Below are positions 6,915 to 16,215 of a DNA stretch of 43,970 bases, piece by piece. A model generated the notes under the pieces. That model saw only the letters and a program-made list of their open reading frames with translations, ran no database searches and was not told where the DNA came from. Both the position numbers and the translations under genes were made by a program. How positions within the stretch are numbered: position 1 is the first letter of the stretch; the number at the start of each line of letters is the position of its first letter. The stretch lies in IMG/VR virus record IMGVR_UViG_3300042569_002722, positions 1 through 43,970 of that record; one strand, 5' to 3'. This DNA comes from a virus.

Positions 6915-8368
6915 CAGACGTCAGCCCTGACGATGAGCGCGCCCTCGTCGGCGCCGGCGGCGCCGGGCGAGATGCAGCGGCAGTACCAGGCGCCAGCGTG
7001 AGCGCCCTGGGTGTTGAAGCGCACCACGTTGCCCGGCAGCCAACCAGCGCCCCAGCCTGCAGCCGGCACGGTCATGTAAGGCTGGCTCGTCAGCGGGTTC
7101 AGGGGCACGAAGTTGCTGGCCGTATTTCCTGCCGCGATCTGGCCGTATCGCTCGCTGATCAGGCTGAAGTTGGTGGCCGAGCTGAAGACCAACGCCCAGC
7201 GGTCGGTGATGCCGCCGGCGTTGTTCATGGTGATGGTGCCGGTGTAGCGGGCTGCAAGCGTGGGGCCGGTGGGCGCATCGGCCCAGGTGCGGTTCCACGT
7301 CTGCTGGCTGAAGGGCGCCAGGGTCACGGCCGCCTGCAGGTTGCCAAGGTCGAGCAGCGTGCTGACGCGGCTGCCCGTGGTGTAGGCGTTGGCCAGCGCG
7401 GTGGTGAAGCGCACGACGCCGGTGAGGTAGTTGACCGACTCGATCACCCTTACCTCGGGCTCGGCGCCGTTGGTGGGGTCGTCGATGAGCACCGGCCAGC
7501 CAGGCCAGAAGGCGGGCATCACGCCGCCAAGGTCGTGCACTGTGCGGGCGTGCCAGTTCACCACGCCTGGCGGCTGCCACGCGCCACTGCGCACGATGCC
7601 CGGAGTGGCGCCGCTCGCCCCAACGGGCTGCAGCCGCACTTCCAGCCGATCGAGCGTCACCTCCTGGGCTCCTGCGGATACCCCTGCCGTCAGGTGACCC
7701 GGCGAGCTGAAGCGGATCGGAATCGCCGCGTCCAACACCAGGGCCAAGGGCGGCCCATAGCGGTACACGAACACCGAAGCACCTGCAGGCTGATCGGCCG
7801 GCCCGCTACCCGAGAAGGTCATCGTCCCCGCGGCGCCGTTGACGGCGGTGATGGTGCGCCACGCCAGCTTGCTGGTGGTGGTGAAGAGGCCGATCTTCTC
7901 GCCCACCTTGAACAGGTCGGTGGGGAAGTAGCTCATGCCCGAGAGGCTGCTGCCCCCTGCACTCACCAGCGTGGCCGCGTAGGCCGTCAGGTCCTGCAGG
8001 TAGGTGCTGTCGACGCTCAGCGCGGCATGCCGCAACTGCCGCTGCAGCGCCGGTACAGAGCCCAGGTTCGATGCAGCCATCGCGAAGAGCGAGACGTTCG
8101 CGTCGGCGGCGCGCTGGTACACCGCCACCTGGGCGTTGCTGGCCAGGCTGTTCTCGTTGCTCAGCACGGCGGGGTACACCAGGCGCAGCTGGCGGCGGCC
8201 GGTGGTCAAGTCGGCCGGCATGGCAGCCGGAAACACACTGTTCGCTACGCCAGTGAGCAGCACCGGGCCGACGGCTTGGCCGCCACCAGCCAGGCCAGCG
8301 GCAGTGTCGAGCACGTCGGTCATGCGCTCCGAGCTGAGGAACTTCAGGTCTGCGGCGACGATGGCCAT
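6914..8368 (-). CDS. Tail structural protein
   Basis: 484 residues starting MAIVAADLKFLSSERMTD. The start resembles tail proteins that follow the tape measure in B3/D3112-like siphophages. The body has many beta-rich blocks and segments such as GEKIGLFTTTSKLAWRTITAV and DDPTNGAEPEVRVIES. It lies between the short distal-tail ORF and the hub, so a central tail or distal tail role is likely. No catalytic motif is seen. Confidence 0.75.
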   Translation of the reverse strand: MAIVAADLKFLSSERMTDVLDTAAGLAGGGQAVGPVLLTGVANSVFPAAMPADLTTGRRQLRLVYPAVLSNENSLASNAQVAVYQRAADANVSLFAMAASNLGSVPALQRQLRHAALSVDSTYLQDLTAYAATLVSAGGSSLSGMSYFPTDLFKVGEKIGLFTTTSKLAWRTITAVNGAAGTMTFSGSGPADQPAGASVFVYRYGPPLALVLDAAIPIRFSSPGHLTAGVSAGAQEVTLDRLEVRLQPVGASGATPGIVRSGAWQPPGVVNWHARTVHDLGGVMPAFWPGWPVLIDDPTNGAEPEVRVIESVNYLTGVVRFTTALANAYTTGSRVSTLLDLGNLQAAVTLAPFSQQTWNRTWADAPTGPTLAARYTGTITMNNAGGITDRWALVFSSATNFSLISERYGQIAAGNTASNFVPLNPLTSQPYMTVPAAGWGAGWLPGNVVRFNTQGAHAGAWYCRCISPGAAGADEGALIVRADV

Positions 8369-8371
8369 GGA

Positions 8372-8770
8372 TCACACCTCGAGGAAGCGCAGGCCCAGGC
8401 GGTAGGGGTCGCCGGGCGCGGGGTCGCGGAAGTCGACAACGGGCGTGGCATCGATGGGCCCGGCCTGCTGGTCGAAGATGACGGTGCGCGCAGCCTCGCC
8501 GCGCAGCACCAGGCTGAAGGTCTGCCCGGGCAGCGCGGCCCAGGCCCTGAGCGTGAGCAGGTCGCTGCGCAGGATCCAGGCGGCTCCATCGCTGGTGGCC
8601 AGCTCGATGGGGCGACCGGCCAGGCGCACGGCGCTCTCGACGATGAGCGCACCGGTCAGGCTGTAGCGCGGCGCGCTCATGGCCACGGGCTGCCAGGCGA
8701 ACTCGTTCACCCACAGCAGGTTGAGCGGCAGCGCGAGGGTGGTGCTGGCGTAGGTCAGGGAATGGGACAT
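8372..8770 (-). CDS. Distal-tail-like protein
   Basis: 132 residues of mainly beta strands (YASTTLALPLNLLWVNEF, LIVESAVRLAGRPIELATSDG, LRGEAARTVIFDQQAGPID) ending in DPYRLGLRFLEV. It lies directly after the tape measure gene, where small Dit-like or minor tail proteins are normally found. Assignment rests on position and beta-rich composition. Confidence 0.7.
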   Translation of the reverse strand: MSHSLTYASTTLALPLNLLWVNEFAWQPVAMSAPRYSLTGALIVESAVRLAGRPIELATSDGAAWILRSDLLTLRAWAALPGQTFSLVLRGEAARTVIFDQQAGPIDATPVVDFRDPAPGDPYRLGLRFLEV

Positions 8771-8772
8771 GC

Positions 8773-11700
8773 TCAGCCTCCGGCGTTGCGCTTGGCGGCC
8801 TCGATCACGCGCAGCAGCTCGTCTGCCGAGTCTTCGGCGACAACCAGCGGCACGGTGCTGCCGCCCACGTTGAGGTTCAAGGTGATGACGCGGCCAGTGG
8901 CGGCCGCACCGCCGCCGGTACCGGCGCTGCTGGGCGTGGCGTCGCTGCCGCCGCCCACGACGGTGCTCGAGCTGGGCAGCGTGGCCCCGGCACGGCCACC
9001 GAAGGGCGTGCCAGGGGTGGCCGGCCGCGCAGGGGCGTCGGTGCGCACCCAGATGCCCACGCCCGACACCGGGAGCCCCGCCTGGCCCTCGAACGAGCCG
9101 CTGGTGTACTGGCCCTGCAGGGCCTGCGCCACGCTCACGCCACCGCGCACGCGCTGGTCGGCGATGAAGGTCCAGTTGCCGGCAGCGCGCGGCGTGGGCA
9201 GCTGGAAGCTGCCGGCGGCACGCACGTCGTTCGCGTCGTAGCTGTCGCTGATGCGGTCTGAGCCGCTCCCGCTGGTGGCCGACGATCCGCCACCACTGCC
9301 GCCGCCCTTCCGGCGGCTGCTGACGGTGCGGTCTGCGCCCGAATCCACGATCCCCGCGGCCGAGCTGTTGATCACCTCGCCGAGGTCGTTGAACTCGGTG
9401 CGGAGCTCGCCGAGCCGATCGCGCGTACGGCCCACCGCATCGCTGGCGTCGTCGAAGGCACCGGCCATCGTGCGGCCCGTGCGCTCGGCCTGCAGCTCAA
9501 CGCCCAGCAGCCTGGCCTCGACGGCGAGCTGGCTGCTCACCACGCCGCCATTGGCTGCGATCGCGTCGTCGGCGTAGCGCTTGAAGGCCTGGCGCTTCTG
9601 CGCGAGCGAGAGCGTGGCGTCGTTGCGGATCAGCTCCCAGGCGCGGCGCGAGTCGCTGGCGGTGCGCTGCAGCTCGTCGCGGCTGGTGATGCCGAAGCGC
9701 TTCATGGCCTCGGCGATGCTGTTGACGCCCGAGCGCAGCTCGTCGAGCTTGCCGCGCGCGGCGCTCAGCCCGTCGGCCAGCTGCTCGCCGCTGATCTTGC
9801 CCTGGCTGCCCAGCAGCTTGAGCCGCTCGATGACGGCGGCCACGGCCTGCTCGGTCTTGGCAGCGTCCAGCGCCTTGTCGAGCTGGCCCTCGAGCAGCTG
9901 CCCCGCGCGCTCGCCTGCCACCCCCGCCCGCTCCAGAGCCCCCACCAGCGCGTCGACGTCGTTGATGGCGGTGTTGAAGGCCTCGCTGAAGCCGGTGGCC
10001 AGCTCCTGCACGCTGGTACCGGCACGGCGCAGGGCCTCGCCGTCGATCGCCTGCAGAGCGCTCTGCAGGCGCCTGGCGCCCTGCTCGCTGCTGTCGAAAG
10101 CGGCGCGGGCTTTGGTCTCGAAGATGAGCAGGTCCTGCCCCTGCAGGCCCTTGGCCAGCGCGGCGCTGATCTGGTCGCCAGCGATCACGCCGCGGCGGGC
10201 CAGCGCATCGAGCGCGGCGCCGGCGGCCTGGATGCCGCTGATGCTGTCGAGCTTGAACGAGCCCGCCACCTTGTCGAGCGCGGCGCTGACGCTTTCGCCC
10301 TTGAGCACGAGCTGGTCGAACTCGCCCACCAGGCCCTTGGCCTCTTTGCTGAGGCCGAACACCGATTCGGCTGCCTGCTGCGCCTTGGCTGCCTGCTCTG
10401 CCGTGGCGGCCGCGGCCGCGCGGGTGGACTCCTCCAGGCGGCGCTGGGTCTCCTCGAGCTCGGCGCTGCGATCGCGGAAGCCCAGCAGCTTGGCAGCGCC
10501 TTCGCCGATGGCGGTACCGGCGCTCCTGAAGGCGTCGACGGCCAGGTCGCCGAAGGCCACGACCGCCGTGGCTGCCAGGCCCAGGCCGCCCGTGAGCCGG
10601 CCCAGCAGGCCCACGCGGGCAGCCAGGCCGGTGGTGGCGGCGGTACCGGCCGCCGCAGCGCGGGCCTCAGCCGCGGCCAGCGCGGTGGCGGCGGCCGCGT
10701 TGGCAGCCTTGCCGGCGGTGTTGACGCCCAGCGCGGCGGTGTTGGCAGCGGTGGCAGCGGTGGCAGCCGTGCGCGCGGTGGTCTCGGCCGCCTGCGCCAC
10801 TGCCGATGCCCGGAAGGCCGCCGCCTGGCTGAGCACCAGTGCGCCGAGGTTGAGCGCCTTGTACGCGGCGAAGGCCTGGCCCGCCGTCAGAAGCGCGGTG
10901 GACACCTCGGCGATGTTGTCGGCCAGCAGGTTGATGAGCTCGGCCACCCGCGCGCTGGTGCCGCCGGCCTGGTCGGCCTGGCCGATGTAGCGCGTCCACT
11001 CGGTGCTGAGGTTCTGGATGGCCCGGCCCACAGTGGCCGGCAGCTGCGCGAACTCGCGCTGCAGCGCGGCCTGCTGGCCCTGCAGCGCGCTGATCACCAC
11101 CTGGCTGGTCAGCGCGCCCTGCTCTGCCAGCTTGCGCAGCTCGCCGATGGGCACGCCGAGCCCATCGGCCAGCGCGCGCGCCAGGCGCGGGCTCTGCTCC
11201 AGCACCGAGTTGAACTCTTCGCCGCGCAGCACGCCGCTCTGCAGGCCCTGCACGAGCTGCACGATGGCCGCGCGGGCCGAGTCGGCGCTGCCGCCGCTGA
11301 GCTGGATGGCCTGGTTGATGCTCTCGGTAAGCGACAGCGCATCGCGCTGGCTGAGATTGAGCTCCTTGCCCGCGGTGCTGATGCGGGTGAAGAGGGTGGC
11401 GGTCTCTTCCAGCGCACTGCTGGTGCGCTTGGCGATGTCGAAGACGCCTTCGAAGCCCTGCGTGAAGGCCTCGCCTTCGCCGGTGACCAGGCGGATCCGC
11501 GCGCCCAGGTTGCTGTACTGGTCGGCCACGCGGGCCACGTCGGCCGTGAGCGAGCCAAGCACGCCGCCGCCGATGCCGAGCGCGGCGATGTTCTGCAGGC
11601 CGCGCAGCTGCTCGCCGAGCTGCGAGACGCTCTCGCGCACGGTCGCCTGCGCGCGCACCTGCTGCGCCGCGCTGCTCTGCGCCGCGGCGCCCTGCTGCTG

Positions 11701-12201
11701 GTAGGCCTGCACCACCACGCGCGCCTGCGCAGCCGTGGCCGTCATGGCCTGCTGAACCTGGCGCTGCTGCGCCGCCACCGTGGTGGTGGAAAGGCCGAGC
11801 GCCGTGAGCCCGCGGCGCGACTGGTCGAGCGCGGCGGTCTGCTCCTGCACCGCCGTCTTGGCCGCACGCACGGTGTCGCGCAGTTTCTCCATCTGCCCCA
11901 CCTGCGTGCGGGTGGGCGAGCCGGCGGCGGCGATCTCCTGGCCGAACTTCTGGGCGGCCTGCTGGGCCTGCTCGAGCTCTCTCTTGGCTGCCTCGGTGCT
12001 GGCCTTCAGCTGCGTGAAGGCGTCGATGGCGGCCTGTTGCTGGCCGAGCTTGCGCAGCTCGGCCGCCAGCGCCTGCGCCCGCGCCGCGGCGGCGGGGTCG
12101 ACAGCGTCGTCGAGCCGCTCCAGCTGCGTGGCGAGCTGGGTCACCTCGGCCTGGCCGGAGGTGTTCGCCTCGATGTCGTAGCGGATCTTCGGGCCGGTCA
12201 C
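8773..12201 (-). CDS. Tape measure protein
   Basis: 1142 residues with a GTG start and AAGG upstream. Ala/Gln-rich coiled coils fill residues 1-220 and 560-1000. A tape-measure core spans about 230-390 (LVTGEGEAFTQGFEGVFDIA, then TRISTAGKELNLSQRDALSL and VLRGEEFNSVLEQSPRLARA). Hydrophobic stretches lie near 430-450 and 535-560. The C-terminus is Gly/Ser-rich. Tape measure proteins set tail length, at roughly 0.15 nm per residue, so a tail near 170 nm is expected, as in a siphovirus. Confidence 0.93.
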   Translation of the reverse strand: MTGPKIRYDIEANTSGQAEVTQLATQLERLDDAVDPAAAARAQALAAELRKLGQQQAAIDAFTQLKASTEAAKRELEQAQQAAQKFGQEIAAAGSPTRTQVGQMEKLRDTVRAAKTAVQEQTAALDQSRRGLTALGLSTTTVAAQQRQVQQAMTATAAQARVVVQAYQQQGAAAQSSAAQQVRAQATVRESVSQLGEQLRGLQNIAALGIGGGVLGSLTADVARVADQYSNLGARIRLVTGEGEAFTQGFEGVFDIAKRTSSALEETATLFTRISTAGKELNLSQRDALSLTESINQAIQLSGGSADSARAAIVQLVQGLQSGVLRGEEFNSVLEQSPRLARALADGLGVPIGELRKLAEQGALTSQVVISALQGQQAALQREFAQLPATVGRAIQNLSTEWTRYIGQADQAGGTSARVAELINLLADNIAEVSTALLTAGQAFAAYKALNLGALVLSQAAAFRASAVAQAAETTARTAATAATAANTAALGVNTAGKAANAAAATALAAAEARAAAAGTAATTGLAARVGLLGRLTGGLGLAATAVVAFGDLAVDAFRSAGTAIGEGAAKLLGFRDRSAELEETQRRLEESTRAAAAATAEQAAKAQQAAESVFGLSKEAKGLVGEFDQLVLKGESVSAALDKVAGSFKLDSISGIQAAGAALDALARRGVIAGDQISAALAKGLQGQDLLIFETKARAAFDSSEQGARRLQSALQAIDGEALRRAGTSVQELATGFSEAFNTAINDVDALVGALERAGVAGERAGQLLEGQLDKALDAAKTEQAVAAVIERLKLLGSQGKISGEQLADGLSAARGKLDELRSGVNSIAEAMKRFGITSRDELQRTASDSRRAWELIRNDATLSLAQKRQAFKRYADDAIAANGGVVSSQLAVEARLLGVELQAERTGRTMAGAFDDASDAVGRTRDRLGELRTEFNDLGEVINSSAAGIVDSGADRTVSSRRKGGGSGGGSSATSGSGSDRISDSYDANDVRAAGSFQLPTPRAAGNWTFIADQRVRGGVSVAQALQGQYTSGSFEGQAGLPVSGVGIWVRTDAPARPATPGTPFGGRAGATLPSSSTVVGGGSDATPSSAGTGGGAAATGRVITLNLNVGGSTVPLVVAEDSADELLRVIEAAKRNAGG

Positions 12202-12250
12202 GGGTGGGCCTTGCGCTGGTGGGTGTGAGGCGGCGCGCAGGCGAACGCAT

Positions 12251-12282
12251 GCCCGGGCTGCAGCGCGTGCCGCAGCCCGGGC
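12251..12282. other. Perfect 11-bp inverted repeat between tail tube and tape measure
   Basis: GCCCGGGCTGC and GCAGCCCGGGC flank a 10-base loop. Neither side has a T run, so it is not a normal intrinsic terminator. It lies in the 125-bp gap where many siphophages carry a tail assembly chaperone with a frameshift; no such ORF is present here. It may moderate transcript levels or protect mRNA ends. Confidence 0.6.
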
Positions 12283-12326
12283 AGCGCAGTAGCGCGCCGG
12301 GGGTCAGGTGCCGATCGGTGGGCCGA

Positions 12327-13304
12327 TCAGGCCGCGGTGAGGCCGCGCACCTCGAACGGCATCGTCTTGCCCGCCGGGGTGACCATGGCGCCGGTGAGCG
12401 GCACCTCGTTCCAGTCGTCGGCCAGGAAGTCGAAGCCGGCGTCGGGCGTCAGCACCACCTCGTAGATCTCGCACTCGATGTCGGCGCCGCTCTCCTGGTT
12501 CTTGCCGTCGAACAGGATGTGGGCGCGCAGGCTCGGCTGCGTGGCCGCGGCGATGGCCCAGCCGCTGGTGGCGGCCTTGCTGTAGCCCGCCAGCAGCGGC
12601 AAGCCGGCGGCGCCGGCCGAAGCGATGTTCACCGCCAGGTCGCCACCAGGGACGGCCGCCAGGAAGCCCATGCGGGCGTTGACGACGGTGAAGTCGTCGC
12701 CCACCGTGTAGGTCGGGCCGGTGGCCGTGATCGTGGTGCTGGCGGCCGTCTGCGACACGCTGACCGTGTACGTGCCGGTGCCACCCGTGCCGGAGACCAG
12801 CGCGGTGATGGTGGTGCCGACCGTCACGCCAGAGCCGGCGATGACCTGGCCGACGTACAGCGTGCCCGACGTCACGGCCGAGACCGTGAGCGTGGTGCCG
12901 CTGATCGCACCGGTGACCACCGCGCCGGCGCCCACCAGCGTGGGGCTGCTGATGTTGCGGTTGGCCAGCCGGATGTTCTGGCCGACGAAGCCGCGCACGG
13001 CCTCGTTGGAGACCGAGCCGGCGGTCTGGTTGAAGGCCGTCTCCGTGCCCAGGAAGAGCAGGCGGATGGCGTCTTTGTTGGCATCGCGCAGCGTCATGCG
13101 GAAGGTGGGCTCACCACCGATCGTGACGCTGCCGATGTTCTGGCCGTAGTCGCTGCGGCCCTTGCTCTGGAGAGAGCGGCGCTCGGCGTTGGCACGGGGC
13201 TCGAAGAGGCTGGCATTGAGCGGGCCCACCCAACCCTTGAAGAGCCCCGTGACGGGGTCCTTCGCGTTGAAGTGGACGTCGCCGGAACCGATGAAACCGG
13301 ACAT
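12327..13304 (-). CDS. Major tail (tube) protein with an inserted beta domain
   Basis: 325 residues, with AAGGAG just upstream of the start. The tube fold is split. The N-terminal half ([13 protein letters not shown]...[10 protein letters not shown]) and the C-terminal half ([12 protein letters not shown]...[12 protein letters not shown]) flank an insert at about 120-200. The insert is rich in Thr, Gly and Val, with [20 protein letters not shown] and [12 protein letters not shown]. Such inserts are found in several phage surface proteins and probably project from the tail. The gene lies directly before the tape measure. Confidence 0.85.
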   Translation of the reverse strand: MSGFIGSGDVHFNAKDPVTGLFKGWVGPLNASLFEPRANAERRSLQSKGRSDYGQNIGSVTIGGEPTFRMTLRDANKDAIRLLFLGTETAFNQTAGSVSNEAVRGFVGQNIRLANRNISSPTLVGAGAVVTGAISGTTLTVSAVTSGTLYVGQVIAGSGVTVGTTITALVSGTGGTGTYTVSVSQTAASTTITATGPTYTVGDDFTVVNARMGFLAAVPGGDLAVNIASAGAAGLPLLAGYSKAATSGWAIAAATQPSLRAHILFDGKNQESGADIECEIYEVVLTPDAGFDFLADDWNEVPLTGAMVTPAGKTMPFEVRGLTAA

Positions 13305-13331
13305 GAGGAATCTCCTTGTGCCGCCTGGTCG

Positions 13332-13793
13332 TCAGGCAGCGGGGTAGGTTTGGTCGTACTCGATCTCGAAGAGGCTGACGAAGCCAGCGCCTTCGGTGAA
13401 GATGGACTTGAGCTCGCCGTCGACCTCGATCTCGCGGGCCTTGCGCACGATCTCGCCCGCCTGCAGCTGCGCGCGGATGGCGTTGCGCCAGTCGATGCGC
13501 TTCATGGCCGCCCTGGCCATGAGGTGCAGCGCGTCGGCATCGGCGCGGCCGTCGTCGGTGAACGCCACCGCGCCCACCAGCACGCGCAGGCTGCGCTCGT
13601 CGCGTCGCCCCTGGTCCTTCTGCAGCCTGTCGGCCACCTGCAGCCAGAAGATGGCGCGTTCGCGCTTCTCTGCCAGGTTGCGCAGGTTCAGCGGCATGGC
13701 TGGGTTGTCCAGGTGGCGCACGCCCTGCGCCACCGCAATCGCCTTGAGCTGTGCACCGACAGCCTCGACGATGTGGAAGGCCACGCTTTGCAT
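13332..13793 (-). CDS. Minor tail / tail completion protein
   Basis: 153 residues. The ATG at 13793 opens the conserved MQSVAFHIVEAVGAQLKAIA start. It is a helix-plus-strand protein (ERAIFWLQVADRLQKDQ, SLRVLVGAVAFTDDGRADAD). It lies between head-tail joining and tail tube genes, the usual place of the tail terminator that caps the tube. The name is by position; no decisive motif is seen. Confidence 0.7.
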   Translation of the reverse strand: MQSVAFHIVEAVGAQLKAIAVAQGVRHLDNPAMPLNLRNLAEKRERAIFWLQVADRLQKDQGRRDERSLRVLVGAVAFTDDGRADADALHLMARAAMKRIDWRNAIRAQLQAGEIVRKAREIEVDGELKSIFTEGAGFVSLFEIEYDQTYPAA

Positions 13794-13797
13794 CGCG

Positions 13798-14139
13798 CTA
13801 CTGCTCCGCTTTGGGCTTGATGTAGACCACCGACTGCAGGCCATCGAGCACGCGCTCGGCGTCACGCATCACACGCCACGTCTGCGCAGGCAAGGCCGTG
13901 CCTGCCTGGTTGCGCGCGGTGATGGTGAGCGTGTCGCCTTCGCGCAGGTCGACTGCCGCCGTGGCGAACAGGAGCCGGTGCCGCCCGAGCGTGAAGTCGC
14001 CATCGAACTGCGGCGCGTCAGTGGTGCTGACGATGCCGCTGAAGGTGACGACGTTCTCGCCCGGGCGGTCGCGCTCGCACGCCACGGCGAAGCCCTCTTC
14101 ATCGAAGAAGGCGGCCATGTCGGCTTCGAGGTCGAGCAT
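13798..14139 (-). CDS. Head-tail joining protein
   Basis: 113 residues. The start MLDLEADMAAFFDEEGFAVA, followed by a small beta barrel (FSGIVSTTDAPQFDGDFTLG, DTLTITARNQAG) and ending VLDGLQSVVYIKPK, matches the pattern of small phage head-tail joining proteins that bind the connector. It starts 9 bp after the upstream gene's stop and is followed closely by the tail terminator candidate. Confidence 0.75.
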   Translation of the reverse strand: MLDLEADMAAFFDEEGFAVACERDRPGENVVTFSGIVSTTDAPQFDGDFTLGRHRLLFATAAVDLREGDTLTITARNQAGTALPAQTWRVMRDAERVLDGLQSVVYIKPKAEQ

Positions 14140-14148
14140 GGGTGGGGC

Positions 14149-14403
14149 TCAGGTCTGCGGCAGCTGCTGCTGGGCGTCGCCGCTCGCGGGGGGCGTGCCG
14201 CCGGCTTCCGCCTTGGCCTTGGCCTCGGCTTCCGCCTTGGCTTCGCTGGCCGGCTTGGCCTGGCCCAGAGCGATGAGCTCGTCGGCCACGCTCTGCGGCA
14301 CCGTGAAGGTGCCGCCCGGCTCCACGCGCTTGCCGCCGGCCTTGCAGGGCTCGACGGCCACCACGTCCACCGGCTTGCCGGTGGGCTTGTTGCGGGCCGC
14401 CAT
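14149..14403 (-). CDS. Small head-region protein with Ala/Lys/Glu-rich tail
   Basis: 84 residues starting 2 bp after the capsid stop. The N-terminal half (VDVVAVEPCKAGGKRVEPGG, then VPQSVADELIALGQAK) looks like the small FI-type or head-completion proteins found next to capsid genes. The second half is a low-complexity helix of repeated A-E-A-K. Probably a head decoration or joining component. Confidence 0.65.
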   Translation of the reverse strand: MAARNKPTGKPVDVVAVEPCKAGGKRVEPGGTFTVPQSVADELIALGQAKPASEAKAEAEAKAKAEAGGTPPASGDAQQQLPQT

Positions 14404-14405
14404 GA

Positions 14406-15353
14406 TCAGTTGACCGCGGTGGTGAACAGGAAGCCGGCGGTGGCGCCCACGAGCTGCGGCTGCCGCGCGTCGGTAACCGGGAAGTACCAGGTCTTCGTGT
14501 TGCGGTCGTAGTACTGCTCTTCGGCGATGGGGTAGTCCTCGAGCTGGTACGTGTAGCCGAAGTTCGGGCTGCCCATCTCGATCAGGCTGCGCGGCGTGGT
14601 GTAGGCCAGGTGCGCGAAGGTGCCCCACACGTCCACCATCGTGGTGCCGTTGTGGTAGATCGCGCCGCCCTCGATCACCTGCTCGAGCTCGAACAGGGCC
14701 GCCAGCTGGGCCAGCGTGGCCGGCGGACGATCAGACGCGGTGCTCAGCCGGTCCAGGATCTTCGGGTGGCTGCGCAGCGCGGTCAGCACCTTGGGGCCCA
14801 GCGTCATGACGTTGGGGCGCACGCCGATCTGCGCACGCACGGCCTCGCGCGCGGCCTGCACGTCGGCGATGGGGTCGCTGGCGGCTTCAGCGTACTGGTC
14901 CCAGCGGTCGGTGCCGGTCAGGGTGAGCTTGTTGCTGGCGGCGTAGGACGCGGCGTTGAGGGCCAGGTCGGCGGCCAGCTTCTCGCGCTCCAGCTCCTGC
15001 ATGTTGCGCACCTTGGTGATGGCCATCTGCGCCTTGTCGATGCCCGGAACGGCAGCGGCGTCCTGCAGCAACTCGATGGGGACCGAGCCTTCGAGGCTGA
15101 AGTCCACCAGCGAGTAGTTGCTGCTGCTGTAGCCGAACTGCACGCGCTTGGTGGCCGTGCCCGGGGCACGCGCGCTGTTCACCAGGCGGAAGTCTTCGTT
15201 GCTGAAGCTGATCACGCGGCCGCCGCGCGCGCCGACCGGCACGACCGGGAACAGGATGTTGGCCACCATCGCGGCCTGCATGGCTGCTGCGCGGGCGATG
15301 CGGGTCAGGATCGGGTCGATGACGCGAGCCTGGGAAGTCGTCATTTGGGGCAT
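14406..15353 (-). CDS. Major capsid protein
   Basis: 315 residues with AGGAG upstream. The pattern VANILFPVVPVGARGGRVIS...F...NEDFRLVNSARAPGTATKR, a long central helix (MQELEREKLAADLALNAASY) and a late ADVQAAREAVRAQIGVRPNV region fit HK97-fold capsid proteins of the size used by about 40-kb siphophages. It follows protease/scaffold and cement genes, which is the standard head order. Confidence 0.88.
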   Translation of the reverse strand: MPQMTTSQARVIDPILTRIARAAAMQAAMVANILFPVVPVGARGGRVISFSNEDFRLVNSARAPGTATKRVQFGYSSSNYSLVDFSLEGSVPIELLQDAAAVPGIDKAQMAITKVRNMQELEREKLAADLALNAASYAASNKLTLTGTDRWDQYAEAASDPIADVQAAREAVRAQIGVRPNVMTLGPKVLTALRSHPKILDRLSTASDRPPATLAQLAALFELEQVIEGGAIYHNGTTMVDVWGTFAHLAYTTPRSLIEMGSPNFGYTYQLEDYPIAEEQYYDRNTKTWYFPVTDARQPQLVGATAGFLFTTAVN

Positions 15354-15390
15354 GTGTTGCTCCTGGGTGTGGGTTGCTGTGCGGGGCTGA

Positions 15391-15738
15391 TCAGTTCGGG
15401 ATCAGCACCACTTCGACGAGCGCGCCGGCCGCGCCGGCGGCCGCCTGGCCGGGTGCCATGCGGCCGAGCTTCACGCCCGAGGTATGGGTGATGGCCCGGC
15501 CCGAGGAATCGCACTCGATGGCCGCGCCGGCAGCGATGGCCGCGCCCGTCTCCACGACGGCGGTGCCGAGCACGTCGACGGGCACCAGGTCGCCGGCAGC
15601 CGCGGCGCCGGTGCGCGTGACGCCGATGCAGGCCGCACCGGCGGCCGGCACGGCGCCGAGCGCCGTGACGAAGCGGTGGATGGTGAGCGCCGCGGCGGCA
15701 ACGACCGAGAGGGTCAGAACAGAGATGTTGGGAACCAT
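15391..15738 (-). CDS. DUF2190 capsid cement (decoration) protein
   Basis: 115 residues, Ala/Gly/Val-rich, with the DUF2190-type pattern (FVTALGAVPAAGAACIGVTR, GDLVPVDVLGTAVVETGAAI, ECDSSGRAITHTSG). Such proteins sit on the outside of the capsid and stabilise it. CAGGAG lies before the ATG. It lies between the scaffold and the major capsid gene. Confidence 0.85.
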   Translation of the reverse strand: MVPNISVLTLSVVAAAALTIHRFVTALGAVPAAGAACIGVTRTGAAAAGDLVPVDVLGTAVVETGAAIAAGAAIECDSSGRAITHTSGVKLGRMAPGQAAAGAAGALVEVVLIPN

Positions 15739-15768
15739 GGGTTGGATCTCCTGATGAGGGTTGCGGGG

Positions 15769-16215
15769 TCAGGCCAGCTGGATGCCGAGCGCTTGGCAGG
15801 CAGCGACGAAGCTGACCTTGTGCTCGTTGGCGTAGGCCTCGGCCTTGGCGGCCAGCTGCTCGCGCGAGACGGCGCCTTCGTTGCCCGTGGGCACCGCGGC
15901 CGCGGGCGCCGCGGCGGGCGCGTCGTCGGCGTGGGCCTTGGCCGCCTTGGCCAGGGCGCCGCGCTCGGCGGCCAGGATGGCCTGGGCGGCCTCGGGGCCG
16001 GTGGTCTTGCCGTCGAGCGCGAGCTGCATGACGAGGGCCTGGTGGCCCTTCATGCCCTCGCCTTCGGCCAGCACGGCCTTGACGCGGGCGAGCTCGGCCG
16101 TGGCGCCTTCCTGGCGGCCGGCGGCGGTGAACTCGGTGCGGAGCGTGGCGAACAGGGCGGCGTGGTCGCGCTCCAGCGACTCACGCGTGATCTCGGTGTT
16201 GACAGCCTGTGGCAT
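15769..16215 (-). CDS. Nested scaffold protein (internal start in the protease gene)
   Basis: On the minus strand GAAGGAGAAGAC stands directly before an in-frame ATG at 16215, a better ribosome site than that of the full gene. The product would be 148 residues, starting MPQAVNTEITRESLERDHAA, helical and charged. It equals the region after the protease domain and its Thr/Ser-rich linker. Scaffolds made this way guide capsid assembly and are then digested by the protease. Confidence 0.7.
   Translation of the reverse strand: MPQAVNTEITRESLERDHAALFATLRTEFTAAGRQEGATAELARVKAVLAEGEGMKGHQALVMQLALDGKTTGPEAAQAILAAERGALAKAAKAHADDAPAAAPAAAVPTGNEGAVSREQLAAKAEAYANEHKVSFVAACQALGIQLA

Noticed and set aside
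6998-9241. 747-codon plus-strand frame over tail genes
   Set aside because: Spans several tail genes on the opposite strand and lacks a ribosome site or domain.
12251-12282. Perfect hairpin as an intrinsic terminator
   Set aside because: No T run follows on either strand, so it is listed only as an inverted repeat.
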